Shown here piece after piece: positions 11,173 to 21,992 of a DNA stretch of 64,000 bases. Source of the DNA: Schizochytrium sp. TIO01. Its lineage: Eukaryota; Sar; Bigyra; Thraustochytrida; Thraustochytriidae. The first letter of the stretch is position 1, and each line of letters starts with the position of its first letter. Location: assembly GCA_004764695.1 (NCBI GenBank), contig SMSO01000031.1, positions 3,333,048 through 3,397,047 of the forward strand. The letters run 5' to 3'. A program made the translations under genes and the position numbers. The notes beneath the pieces are model-generated. The model saw nothing but the letters and a program-made list of their open reading frames with translations. It ran no database searches and was not told the DNA's origin.

Positions 11173-11511
11173 ATGGCTTCCCACAAAGACTACTGCTACT
11201 CCACTCCTCAGCCGCAGGAGGTTGTTCAATGTGCGCCGGTAGTTCAACAGCAGTCCCCAATGCAAGGCCAATACATGGCGGTCCCTGTATACCAACCGGT
11301 GCAACAGGGCGACCCACGCCTTACTGCTCGTGGAGTACCTGTGGAACAACAACAAGGCGGAGTTTATCAGCGTGAACGTTATTGCGGCGTTCTGTCTGTA
11401 ATCATTGGCGTATTTGCTCTCCCGTGTATCTGCTGCTGCCCTGTTGATGAACGTGAAGTGTGGCAGTCACCAGAAGGCCGCCGCGTTGTGCTCAACGAGA
11501 GAACCTTTTAG
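11173..11511 (+). CDS. small Cys-rich tail-anchored-type protein, copy 1
   Basis: 112 residues from the first ATG (the longer frame begins at a GTG). The N-terminal half is rich in Gln, Pro and Tyr. It is followed by QGDPRLTARGVP, an ERYCG motif, a hydrophobic segment of about 15 residues, a CICCC cluster and PVDEREVW. This layout recalls the CYSTM and BRI3-like small membrane proteins, in which a Cys-rich hydrophobic end is lipidated or membrane-inserted, but the about 20 charged residues after the Cys cluster are not typical. The next gene (13008-13337) is a clear paralogue. Between the two, the protein is nearly identical over the last 65 residues while codons differ at many synonymous sites, showing that both are under protein-level constraint. 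Function unknown. Confidence 0.8.
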   Translation: MASHKDYCYSTPQPQEVVQCAPVVQQQSPMQGQYMAVPVYQPVQQGDPRLTARGVPVEQQQGGVYQRERYCGVLSVIIGVFALPCICCCPVDEREVWQSPEGRRVVLNERTF

Positions 11512-13007
11512 ATTACTTGTGTACAATGACGTGCATATGTATTATACACTAGTTATCATTCTATTCTACTAGAAAATTAAAAAATTGAAAACGTCTGATT
11601 GCTTCCCTCGTTTATGTTGTCTTGCCTGATTCAGAAACGATTGCATTCTGTGTATGTTACGTGCATTGCATCCATGCAAATAAGACGGTAGAATATATCC
11701 AATCTAATGTAATAGATGTACAAAACCTTTGGATAAATTCATATGTGCGTTGTATTTTATTGATCTATATGACTTTGATATTAAAAGATAGAACATAGAA
11801 TTGAAAGTGTTTGGGGGAGATGAAATATCATTATTTCGTTCGTTGGAAACGTAAAGCACGACTTCCACTACCCATCATTAACTTCGGAAATTATGTGCCC
11901 ATACAAATAATTGAGAGCTACAATGTTTACACACATCAAGGTAGTGTTTCTAAATTTAAAGCGGTGTCGTAACATACGTATAATGTTAACTTTTATAACT
12001 AAGCAAAATAGTTCTTTCCTGAACAGTTTCTGAGGTTTACAAGATATAGCGATTATAATTATGAGAAACGCATTTGTAAAGAATGTGACTGTGAAATATA
12101 TATGAAACGAGACTTTGATACCATGTAGTGGCGTTGACATATAATTTGTACACGGCTGCCAGGGTGATTATTCAGAAAACCTAAAACCTAATTCAGCTTA
12201 AGTCAGTTCATATAAGAGACACTTTCTTCTAACTGTTCGGCTGAAACGCACATCCTTAAAAACTTACATACCATCCCCAATGGCCTCCATTCAGATTGGA
12301 ATCAATACAAGCTTGATCATAAACACCAACGTTTGCTGACAGCAGGTTACTTGCTAAAAAGGGCAATTAAGGACTGGGTTAGGAATCAAGTCGTTCAGCA
12401 CTTCCGACATAGGAGCAGATTTTTAATTCGCATAGTCCGTAAATCCAGCCAAGTCTCTAATATTGCATTCACTGGCGCTGTGTGCCTCTTGAGAAGTGGT
12501 ACGATGTATTCATCTCAGCTTTGTGATAGACTGAATCAGCTCTTCCTTTCGCTGGCTTTCAGTTAAATGACTAAACCAGATGATAAAGAGAGGTTAGTTT
12601 CTTTAATTTTATAAAAATAAATTTAATTTATTTTATTTTTAAGTATGCGGATCATTTTTCAGAAAGTCCTCCACTGAACTTAGTCCCTTGGCACTTACAG
12701 GATGCGTTTTTGCGGATGCAATTCGCTCGATGTAAACCTATCTACACCTAACCCTGCTCTAACTCGCATCGTTGACTGGGAATATAGGAGGTAGTAGGCT
12801 TGCAGTATCCCAGTCTCGAGCAGATTGACGTAGTTTCGTATAGGAGCTTTGAGTACAGCAATAATTAAATTTCGACAAATCGCAATCTTGCAAGAGCAAA
12901 ACCAAAACACAGAACAAGAAAGACTGTTATTTGAAAGACAAGAACATATAAGTCGAGCGCGAAAGTCAAGGTTAAAATATTCAAAGGTAAAAATATTGAA
13001 CAAGAAA
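11512..13007. other. spacer between tandem paralogues
   Basis: About 1.5 kb, AT-rich, with no convincing gene. An A/T-only tract lies at about 12603-12643. The leader before 13008 is again rich in AACAAGA/AAACCAAAA, as in copy 1. A 77-codon frame at 12333-12566 starts at TTG and has no motif. Confidence 0.5.
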
Positions 13008-13337
13008 ATGTCTGTTTCAAAGGCCGAACCTGCAACGCTCGTAGGCGAGCCGGCAGAGGATGCTCATGCTCCAAGCACTCTCCTTACTTCCTCAGCACCA
13101 CAGCCTGTTGCAATGCAGTGCCTACCTATGGCGCCTCCCCAGGGAGATCCACGTCTTACAGCACGAGGCGTTCCTCTTGAGCAACAAAACGCTGGAAAAT
13201 ACCAGAGTGAACGTTATTGTGGTCTTCTTTCTGTTGTCATTGGGGTGTTGCTCTTCCCTTGTATTTGCTGCTGCCCTTTAGACGAGCGAGAGGTTTGGGA
13301 GTCGCCAGAGGGTAGGCGTGTAATTCTAAAAGATTAA
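13008..13337 (+). CDS. small Cys-rich tail-anchored-type protein, copy 2
   Basis: 109 residues from the first ATG (the frame extends 53 codons upstream to a TTG). Its second half matches copy 1: QGDPRLTARGVPLEQQ, SERYCG, a hydrophobic stretch, FPCICCCPLDEREVW, ESPEGRRV. The N-terminal 50 residues have diverged and are less Gln-rich. The gene is tandem with copy 1 and only 112 bp from the convergent end of the large coiled-coil gene. The conserved part is therefore the membrane/Cys module plus its downstream charged tail. Function unknown. Confidence 0.8.
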   Translation: MSVSKAEPATLVGEPAEDAHAPSTLLTSSAPQPVAMQCLPMAPPQGDPRLTARGVPLEQQNAGKYQSERYCGLLSVVIGVLLFPCICCCPLDEREVWESPEGRRVILKD

Positions 13338-13449
13338 TACTGATATGTAATAGATATGAAGTTATGAAATAATCTCAAGAAGACCATTATGCAAAATTCA
13401 AAACAAAAAATAAGTTCATATCATTATTATCATTCGTGTTATTACAAAT

Positions 13450-16400
13450 CTAGCTCTTGAACTGAGGCTGGGGAGCGCCTGGCTCATACGGCATGCGATT
13501 ATTGCTGAAACCAGATTGTGATCTTCTGTGATCAGAGATAGGTTCATTTGAGGGCCTCGATGGGTTCTGCAGATCAGCGCTAGGAGGGAAATACCCTGAT
13601 CTCGCATGCGATCGTTCCGAGTGATAACGGTGCTTGTAAGGACGGTTTTGCCCGCGATCATCATAGTTATCATTCTTATCTGAAAATCTCCGCTGTTCAT
13701 ATTCATTCCGAGTCGACCTATGCTGATAATCCTCATCACGACGATGTCTTTTATTCCTGTAGTCGCGATCATCAGAACGTTTGGATTTCTCAGAGGAGTG
13801 CGAACGCCGTGAATCAGTTTCATACCTACGCGATCTACTTCGTGAACGAGACGGATCTCTGTTCGTATTTACTGGAGGAAGACTTAGCTGCGATTTCATG
13901 CTATCAATCGTTGCATTTGCTTTCCTTAGCTCTTCCTCTCTTTCCGACAACTCCTTTTGAGATTTGGTCAACTCATTTTGGATACCCTTCAACTTCTCCA
14001 GGGTGGGTTGCAGCTCGTTCTTGCAATGCGTAAGCTCATTTATCTTACAATCGAACTCCTTACGCTCCGCCTCGCGTTCCGCCTCGAGTTTAGACAATTT
14101 CTCGCGATACTGTTGCAGCTCGTTCTCAAAGTTTGACTTCGTTTTCACAAGCTCAGACTCAAGTTTTTGAGCTGCCTTGCGTTCTACGTCGAAATCAGAT
14201 ATTTTACTGCGGCACTCCTCCAGCTCCCTCTTAAGATTTAACTCTGTATTCGCATGCAGGGATGCAGCTTTTTGCGCTGCCTCGAGTTGCGTCTCGCATG
14301 TAGATAATTTTTCGCGATGCTGTTCGAGTTCTTTCTTAAGCTCGGCTTGAACCTTAGCTGATAGTTGTGCAGCCTTTTCAAATTTTTGTCGAAGTTTGGT
14401 AACGTGGTGCTGGGTGGGCCGCATATTGAGTTCGGTTTGAGCATTCTTCAATTTCTCCTTTGTCTGTCTTAGTTGAGCTTCCACAATTTTTAATTCTTCA
14501 TGTGTAGCCTCCCTTTTCTGGGAATCTGGTTGGGCTTGAAGAGTTGAGACTGTCTTCTCAAGAGCAGCTATCCGATTTTTATAATGACTTATATCCTCTG
14601 CCCAAAGTTTCCGCTTGACGATTGATGAGACAGATTTATCTTCAATCTTATCACTCAGAGCTCTGGCCTCAAGAATTAACTTGCACAAACCGCTAATAGA
14701 GTCTTTCTCGATTTGTGGTTTTAGAGACGATAAGACCAAATCGATAGCATTTTTTACTGAGATTTCACCTAGATTCTGAGCCCGGTCCATATTCTCATTA
14801 ACTAACTTTGCAAAGTTTTCCAGAATCTCACTATTCATATATGCAGGAAGTTTTGAAGCTGACTCTCCCAGAATCTGACAGATTTTATTCAATCTTTTCA
14901 AAACACCTTGAGACTCACCAGTAGCTGAGTATAGACCTTCATTCCCTGTTTGTAGCTGCTGATGTAGTGGCTGAAGTTTTACCGTTGGTTGTATTTGGGG
15001 GTCCTGACCTGGACTTTCCAATTTGGTTTGACTTGACCTTTCTTGAAGTTTGAGCTGCACCAAATCATTCATGTGCTCATGTTGTGGTGCAATTCTCTGA
15101 GAAGGCACATCGTCTCTTTCCTGATTAGCATGCCCAGTGGTGATGATCTTTGGTGTACTCCTGCTAGATTCGTCAACGTTAAGACGCGTGGCTTCACTAG
15201 GTATCTCTCTCTTCGGTATTTCTAAATGAGACGGGTTGCTAACTTGATTAGTAGCCACCTTATAAATTTGACAATCTTCAGTGGCAGGTTGCTCCTGGTG
15301 CATAACGATAGGGGATTCCTCTTCTTTACGGTATTCCTTGTCAGCAGTAATTTTTGAATTCGCAACAATACCCCGAGATGATTCCTTGCGTGCTTCTTCA
15401 TTGCTCTGCTTCTTGTCAATTTCATTGTGTTCAGCACCGTGCTCTGATGAACGATCCTTTTTACCATCTCTCTTCCTGCATGAGATAATGCTTTGTTGAT
15501 TTGTTTTCATGAGGTTTTCTGCGATACTCTCAAGTGCATTGCTCTTGCTCTCTCGTATTCCTAACTTTTCACAATTTAGTTCAGGTATTATCCCAGCTTC
15601 GTTATCCTCATTATCGTCATCATCGTCCATTCCCTGTGTCTGCATTTGACTGATATCATCATCATGGTCATCAGGATCACTTTCATTATGATGAATAGCA
15701 GAATGATCAGTAGAGAACTTAGAGTCAGGTTTCTCTATGTTCTGGTTCTTTTTTGGGCTAGATTGATAAGACAAATGTTTAGTAATTGGGCCTTCTTTCT
15801 CAGGGTTTTGCCCATCATCATTTCCATCGTCTGAATAGTCGTCTTGGCTGCTAACAAGACTATCCTGGCTGCTAGTGAGGGTGTCCTGAGTGGCACTAAA
15901 ATCGTCTTCTTGAATTCTGTTTGAGAGGCTTGCCATATCTTCATTACGCATTTCATCTTCTTCCTGACGCTTTTCTTCCCTTACAGCATTTGCCTTGAGA
16001 ATACGAACACGACTCCTGTTTCGAGCTTTGTCATTGGAAGCAGAATAATCGCGGGAAATTGTTGTTCTACGGAGACTTGCTTGCTTCTGCTCGGCTAGTG
16101 TCTTGCTTTGGGCTGAAGAGCCTGCATCATCCTTATTGGCCAGTACTTCCTTGAAAAGTTTTCTAAATTGTTTGCCACCATATTTGGAACGTCCAATACC
16201 AAAGGTTGGGTTGCTTGGATGTTTCCCCGAAAAACTCTCTACAAAATCTAAGGTTGAGGTGAGGTTTGCAACCGGTTTGCTCACCCCTGCTTCCGTGCCA
16301 ACACTATGCTTGGAGGCAGCATTCGTGGTTGCAGGACTGCAAATATTCTGCAAAGTATCTTCACTAGATGATGAAGAGTGGGTAACCTGCTCTTTACCAG

Positions 16401-18090
16401 GTCCCTTTTCAGGACTGGAGGATAACAAGGGCTGTGAACTTTCGTCTTTGGAGGAAACTACGTTGTGATCCTTTGCAGCATTTTCAGACTCCACATCGGA
16501 CTCGTTTGCAGCAATGATACTAGTATCGGCTTCATCCTCGGCAGCAGTGATACTAGTATCGGCTTCATCCTCGGGACTTACATGGTCAAGCTGAGGGAGA
16601 TCGGGGGAGCTTTTATCACTGACTGCATCGTCGTTGTGATGGTTGTTGTCGCCAGACTTATTTGTACCAACTATCTCATCATGACGAGGACTTCTGACCA
16701 CACTATCAGTGATGGCGCTATCGACTCTTGTTCCAGAATCATTATTATGCTCTTCCTCTTTCTCCTCCTCTTTCTCCTCCTTTTTCTCTTCCTCACTCTC
16801 TTCCTCATCACCACTAGACACTAGATCTATACAATCTAGGTCTACGTCCAATGATGGAGCATCATCATTAGTTCTGTGAGACTCCTCAGTTCTTGAAGTG
16901 CTATTTTCAGCAGACTTCATCCTTTTGCGAGTGCTAGCTTCGCTTGAAAGGGATGGCGCAGGACGTTTTCGCGAGGCAGGGCCTGTGTTACGTAATGGTT
17001 TTTTCTCAAAAGTAATTTTGATAACCTTGAGCAAACCTTTCCGTGCTCGTTTAACAGCCTTGATTCTAAGCGGCGATTCCACAAGAGCAAAGGCAGCTAG
17101 GAAGGCATACTTAGTATTCTGTATCATTAATTCCTCTGTAGAAACACTTTCTGACGAGTTCTTTTGAATCTCTTGTTCGTCATAATCAACCTCAGAGCGA
17201 TAATAATCATCTTTTTTGGTGTAGGCTCTAAGTTTTTGCACCCGAGAAGAAGAAGAGGAAGAAGAAGAAGAATCAGAGTTGCTTTCCAAACATACTGACA
17301 ATGTTTTCTTTTGGCCCATTCTTTCCAATACCTCTTCGCTAAGAGATTTGAGCTGTTTACTAAGGACCATAGTGTAATCTGAGGTCTGCGATGTTTCTTG
17401 TCCCACAGCATTTTCAGTGGTGCCTTCCGAAGGGCTACCTACCTCGACGGAAGAGCCTTCACGTCCATTTTGTAAAGTGCTGCGATGGGCTTGACGTTCA
17501 TTGGATATGGTTTTGTCATTATCACTCGAATCTCTTCGTGCTGCTGCTCGGCTTTTTGTGATCTGAGTCAACGAAGAAGCAGCCTGACTGCTTGCTGGAA
17601 CAGGGTTTGAGCTTTGCGTTGCGCTTGGCATATTATTTTGTTCATGAGAAGGGGATGGACGAAGCCCTAATCCATTGTCTGAAGCTTCTGTCAAGTTTGG
17701 CATAGTTTCTGACGGAGACCCACGAGGCGATTTCGATGTATTCGTTTTTGAGGCCAAACTAGCATCTGTACCTGTCCTTGAAGTTGACGAATTCAAAGGC
17801 AAACCTGCGGCAGGTGTTTGGTTCGACCCCAGCACTCCAGGCAGGACCTGACCCACGGCCTGAGGTTCTTTGTCCTTCGCCCTCTTGTTACCAGCATCGT
17901 CTTCCTTGTCTCTAGCCTCGTTGTCCCGCCCAGCGTCTGAATGCTCGTGTAGCACGTCATCAGGAGGCGCATCATTGCCCTGTCCAGTCTTTCCAGCTAT
18001 GGCCGACAGACCCTTGTTTTGAGGGGGGCGTGGCTGGTCAACGCACAATGTGAGATGATCGTCATCGGAGTCAGAGTCCCAATCAGACAT
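13450..18090 (-). CDS. large acidic nuclear-type protein with SIM-like, SQ/TQ, coiled-coil and RS regions
   Basis: 1546 residues from the first ATG (MSDWDSDSDDD); a GTG four codons upstream also keeps the frame. I do not recognise the family. Visible features in order: an acidic start; long low-complexity Ser/Asp/Glu stretches; a possible SUMO-interacting motif CIDLVSSGDEEE near residue 419; an 11-residue acidic tandem repeat (DEADTSI..AAE, near 510-530); an SQ/TQ cluster near 730-755 (ATQD, SSQD, SSQD), the kind of sequence phosphorylated by ATM/ATR kinases; a long coiled coil at about 1170-1400; and an Arg/Ser-rich region at about 1407-1497 like those of splicing factors. KRKR-type basic patches are also present. 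Together these suggest a nuclear scaffold. No intron is apparent over 4.6 kb. It is convergent with Cys-rich copy 2. Confidence 0.85.
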   Translation of the reverse strand: MSDWDSDSDDDHLTLCVDQPRPPQNKGLSAIAGKTGQGNDAPPDDVLHEHSDAGRDNEARDKEDDAGNKRAKDKEPQAVGQVLPGVLGSNQTPAAGLPLNSSTSRTGTDASLASKTNTSKSPRGSPSETMPNLTEASDNGLGLRPSPSHEQNNMPSATQSSNPVPASSQAASSLTQITKSRAAARRDSSDNDKTISNERQAHRSTLQNGREGSSVEVGSPSEGTTENAVGQETSQTSDYTMVLSKQLKSLSEEVLERMGQKKTLSVCLESNSDSSSSSSSSSRVQKLRAYTKKDDYYRSEVDYDEQEIQKNSSESVSTEELMIQNTKYAFLAAFALVESPLRIKAVKRARKGLLKVIKITFEKKPLRNTGPASRKRPAPSLSSEASTRKRMKSAENSTSRTEESHRTNDDAPSLDVDLDCIDLVSSGDEEESEEEKKEEKEEEKEEEHNNDSGTRVDSAITDSVVRSPRHDEIVGTNKSGDNNHHNDDAVSDKSSPDLPQLDHVSPEDEADTSITAAEDEADTSIIAANESDVESENAAKDHNVVSSKDESSQPLLSSSPEKGPGKEQVTHSSSSSEDTLQNICSPATTNAASKHSVGTEAGVSKPVANLTSTLDFVESFSGKHPSNPTFGIGRSKYGGKQFRKLFKEVLANKDDAGSSAQSKTLAEQKQASLRRTTISRDYSASNDKARNRSRVRILKANAVREEKRQEEDEMRNEDMASLSNRIQEDDFSATQDTLTSSQDSLVSSQDDYSDDGNDDGQNPEKEGPITKHLSYQSSPKKNQNIEKPDSKFSTDHSAIHHNESDPDDHDDDISQMQTQGMDDDDDNEDNEAGIIPELNCEKLGIRESKSNALESIAENLMKTNQQSIISCRKRDGKKDRSSEHGAEHNEIDKKQSNEEARKESSRGIVANSKITADKEYRKEEESPIVMHQEQPATEDCQIYKVATNQVSNPSHLEIPKREIPSEATRLNVDESSRSTPKIITTGHANQERDDVPSQRIAPQHEHMNDLVQLKLQERSSQTKLESPGQDPQIQPTVKLQPLHQQLQTGNEGLYSATGESQGVLKRLNKICQILGESASKLPAYMNSEILENFAKLVNENMDRAQNLGEISVKNAIDLVLSSLKPQIEKDSISGLCKLILEARALSDKIEDKSVSSIVKRKLWAEDISHYKNRIAALEKTVSTLQAQPDSQKREATHEELKIVEAQLRQTKEKLKNAQTELNMRPTQHHVTKLRQKFEKAAQLSAKVQAELKKELEQHREKLSTCETQLEAAQKAASLHANTELNLKRELEECRSKISDFDVERKAAQKLESELVKTKSNFENELQQYREKLSKLEAEREAERKEFDCKINELTHCKNELQPTLEKLKGIQNELTKSQKELSEREEELRKANATIDSMKSQLSLPPVNTNRDPSRSRSRSRRYETDSRRSHSSEKSKRSDDRDYRNKRHRRDEDYQHRSTRNEYEQRRFSDKNDNYDDRGQNRPYKHRYHSERSHARSGYFPPSADLQNPSRPSNEPISDHRRSQSGFSNNRMPYEPGAPQPQFKS

Positions 18091-19388
18091 GCTGTGCTCC
18101 ACTTCCTTCCACGCCTATTTCGGAATTGAATCAGCATCACAACCATCTCTTCAGGTATTACTTATACTTATTTACTTATTAAGCAGGTACCTTACATACT
18201 CTTACTTCGAAGGCTTAAAAACTAAAAAAGAAGAATAATCTCATTCCTACGAGGCACTCTTATTGAGAGTAGTAATTGCAGTAGTTAGCCAATCTACTAT
18301 TAGCAGGCTTTTGCCCCTTTCCTCAAGGCATCAATGCGGTCAATACGTAGGATCTGATCACGAACTTTCCGGGGCTGCGTGTCTTACCCATTGATCTCCG
18401 CTATCATAGATCTCGCTCTCAACATTCTCTCTCTCAACTGTGTGTCTTTGGACCTTGTCAGCACTATTGATCAACGCAAGAAACAGAGATCAAGAATCCA
18501 TGTCTGCTTCTCAAAAGGGTAGATAGTCCTACAACTCCTTGTTGCCAAATACACTACTAGTTCTACTCTACCCCTCTCGCCGCTCTCATGCACTGGATCC
18601 AATCCTGTTCCTGTACAAAGGGACACATGTCATAGCAATATTAAGTATTTCACCATAGAAGAAAGTTTTCAAACCGATTGTGCAGAGATACAGAACCCCG
18701 CGCAATATTCGAGAGCAGGGGCATAAAGGAGGTCTACTTCAATATTCATTTTTGAGAGCGCGGTTCTGGCTTCTGAATTGCTCTGCCAATGCTCTCGCTT
18801 TCATGCAAAGGCGCTCGACCGTTCAACATTTCCCGTCTTCGCTTTTCCTGTGCTGCTTTCATCTCCATTCATGTCTCTCTAATAGAGTTTCCACGCTCTA
18901 ACTTGAGCTTTCAAAGCCCCTTCGCAATCACGAATCACTCGTGCCTGCCGCTAGTACCTACCTAACAACACTACTAAAACTTCATATAGTAGTGTTTCTA
19001 CTATCAGGTTTCTAATGTTGAGAGCAAACTAGGCTTGTACCGTTTCCTATAGAATGGCTCTAAGCTAGTTTGGTTCTAGCTTATCCACTAAGGTATAAGA
19101 CATTGCTAATCAATAACTAACTCTTAGCAGTAGGCTTACTTTAATTTCATTTCTTTTATAAAAAGGCCTATAAAAATTATTACCAGAGGAGATGAAGAAG
19201 GAGAATGCCTCTGTAGAAGGATTGAGTATTGAAGAGGGAATGGGATTGAGATCAAGCAAACCCCAAAGTACCCTCGAATGTTTGTAGCCTTCATTGGATG
19301 CTCATCGAGACGATTTTGAACACGTTGGGCACAAGCGCCAAGACAAAACGAAAAGTGGCCTCATAGTTCTGACACACGCACGTTCGAC
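18091..19388. other. spacer between divergent genes
   Basis: About 1.3 kb serving as the upstream region of both the 1546-residue gene (-) and the gene at 19389 (+). It contains many short CTACTA/TAGTAG-like words and no convincing reading frame. Confidence 0.5.
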
Positions 19389-20672
19389 ATGAGCTCCCCG
19401 ACCTCACCGCCCCCGGCGCAGGAAGGCAACCTTCCTTCTTGGTTGTGGCCTGGCAGTGAAAGCAGCGACAGTTTTGAGGTCGAAACTGAGTGCGAGCATA
19501 AGAAGGGTGAAGAGCAAGTAGTGCGGGGACAAAGACGTGCAGAACTAGAGGCAGTATTTGAGGGCTGTCGCAAATCATTGGCCTACTCTGGAGATGACAT
19601 TGAGAGCGAGTTCGACATTACCATTCAAGTGAACAATATCTTCGTCAATGACGTAGAAGTCCTGGATGAGACTACTTTGAAGAACGCCAATTGTATTTTC
19701 GAAAGAGTCCAAGCGGAGATCATGATGAAGAAAACCCATCGAGTAGATGGGAGGTACTCACACAAGAAATTTGGCGAGCTCTTGACATCGCGATGGACAT
19801 ACATCCTCCGCAGTAAACCTTGCAATTATCTTGTTTCATGTGTGAGAATAGTACCAGCAGCAAGTTTATTAATTGTAATTAGTGTGAAATATAATCCAGC
19901 TCCTCTCCTAACCAAGCGTGGACGCACTCTGGATGGCCAGTCTCAATACGATCCAATTTCAAAGATAGCAAAGTCTTTGGTCGCAGGAGATCAGACTGGC
20001 GAGAGACAACAGATGACATCCATGAGTGAGGGAATCATGGGAAAGGCAATTGAATTGTTAGTGGACTTGATAAAGGCCAAGCCTGGAGAAAATCAGCTAG
20101 AGTTTGAACCACAAAGTACGAGACAAATCCTTCAGAATGAGCTTACTACCTCGAAAAAAGTAGCGGCAGAGCTTCGGCAACAAGTACAGGCTCTCCAGGA
20201 TCAACTCACTCGGTCCCAGAACTCTGCTAATATTGAAAAACAGAGACTTGCGAATATTATTGGAGCTTTAAATATTACGATTCGAAATCAAAAAGAAGAC
20301 TATGAGACATATCTCAAGGCAGAGAAGTTTGCCAATGACAGCCGGGTGGAAAGACTTTCTGAGAGAGTGTCTGAACTAGAAAAGCAAAAGCAGAGTCTCG
20401 AGAAGGACCTTCAGCAGCACCGTGAGCAGAGAAAGATCAGTACTGATATCGCAAGCAGTCTTCTTCAGCGGTGTTTAAGTGATGTAGGGAAATACTGCGT
20501 TGATCAACTCAGCGAAAACCCGTCTAGGACAGATTTTGAAAATATCGTTGACAGAGTCCTTCGGGAGCGGCATTTCGAGATTATAGACGAAGGGTTTGAG
20601 TATTTGTCAATGAAGGTAGAAAGTATCATACAGGAAGAGAAATTAGCCATTCTCATGAGAGGATATACTTAA
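19389..20672 (+). CDS. unrecognised coiled-coil protein
   Basis: 427 residues from an ATG. I do not recognise it. The N-terminus is Pro/Ser-rich then acidic (WLWPGSESSDSFEVETE). Residues about 65-200 appear globular, with a short hydrophobic stretch near 155-165 (AASLLIVISV) that might be a buried strand, or possibly an unspliced intron; I found no in-frame GT-AG pair to support the latter. Residues about 245-365 form a coiled coil (heptads with Leu, Gln and Glu). The last 60 residues are helical and acidic. The gene lies in a row of three long coiled-coil genes (13450-25057) with no obvious homologue. Sequence similarity among the three is not evident by eye. Confidence 0.75.
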   Translation: MSSPTSPPPAQEGNLPSWLWPGSESSDSFEVETECEHKKGEEQVVRGQRRAELEAVFEGCRKSLAYSGDDIESEFDITIQVNNIFVNDVEVLDETTLKNANCIFERVQAEIMMKKTHRVDGRYSHKKFGELLTSRWTYILRSKPCNYLVSCVRIVPAASLLIVISVKYNPAPLLTKRGRTLDGQSQYDPISKIAKSLVAGDQTGERQQMTSMSEGIMGKAIELLVDLIKAKPGENQLEFEPQSTRQILQNELTTSKKVAAELRQQVQALQDQLTRSQNSANIEKQRLANIIGALNITIRNQKEDYETYLKAEKFANDSRVERLSERVSELEKQKQSLEKDLQQHREQRKISTDIASSLLQRCLSDVGKYCVDQLSENPSRTDFENIVDRVLRERHFEIIDEGFEYLSMKVESIIQEEKLAILMRGYT

Positions 20673-21992
20673 TATTAAGAAATTATTACTGTAAACGATT
20701 TCATGAAGGCACATTTGTCTTTTTCTTTATTAGACCGAAGTCCGATTATATGGTCCAAATCCGTAACAGGTTTCTGGACGCTAGTTGTTCACCGTCGTCA
20801 CCTGGTACAACTAGTTCCTAGAACTATTGGTTTTTGTACTAGCTGTGGCACACACTATAAATTACCAAAGCCCAGCTGTAAAGAAGGTTTACGCCAACTA
20901 TGAGAATTAAAGTTAGTCGCGTAGATTCTCTTGAAAGGTAGAGGTAGGAGCTGCTGTTTCTTTGGCAAGCGCATGTGAGATTTTAATCAAGATGCAAGTC
21001 TCGCATTACCGTGGTTGAATTCATTCGCAGAAGACACTTCTTCGCTAGGATCGAGGCGGGCCAAGAGATAATGAAAAATCCATCTCCCCACTATTCTCCA
21101 TTGGGTGATTCGTAGTTCAAGTCTTCCATGCCGTTAACGTCCCAATTATAATTTACATGGTGTGTCCCTAGAATCTGCCAACCTCGCCCTCATCTCCGCC
21201 ATCCTGTCTCTAGCGATCTCATAGTCTTGGTCCATTCTTTTCCTTATCAATTAACACCATCTCATAGTCAGCATTTTCCATAATGAAACATCATCGCCAG
21301 CTGTATTTGTTGTATTAAAAAGAGGAAAACAAGCAGAAAACAAAGAGGTAGGGAGGATGTGATGGTACTACCAAGGGGGAGGAGCCACCATAACGATGAG
21401 AAGGACGGGCGGGCACTGCCCTCTACCCCTTCCTGTACCACCGCGACCTCGTCCACGGTGTTGCCTTAAATAATCAGGGTTAGTTAGTTTTTTTTTCTTT
21501 GCTCAAAAATTCAAGTTTGTCCAAAAAAAAACAGGCCTAACATAACAGGTCGGCGCTAAGTGGACCATAATAGTGGACTATCGCAGTGCTAGAATAGGGA
21601 CGTGTAAATACCGCTCATTCGTTGATATTCATACAAGGTTCTGATGAGGGAAATTACCATTCGTGATTAGCGAGTACGACACTTGCACACGACCCTTTAC
21701 GTCGAACTGCACGCGATCCTCAATGTCAACTCTCAGGCGTCTTCTACTCGATTCCTAATGATATCTAGTAGGCTGTCATGCGATATCCACTACCGTCTAA
21801 GAGACAACTAAACTAATCAGTAGGTAGTTGTAGCCTATAGAATGATAAAACAACCTTAGTGAGTGATTAAAAGACTCTACCCCTCATTCTGACAAGCTAG
21901 TGAGAGCGCTTACAATTAGCTATTTGCTGGAACAGCGATTTGCTACTACATCCTCTATGCTCTCATGATGCCCAATAGATAGTTTCTAATAC

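Noticed and set aside
19836-19882. possible intron inside the gene at 19389
   Set aside because: The GT and AG pairs around the odd hydrophobic stretch give lengths that break the frame, and the frame is open without splicing.
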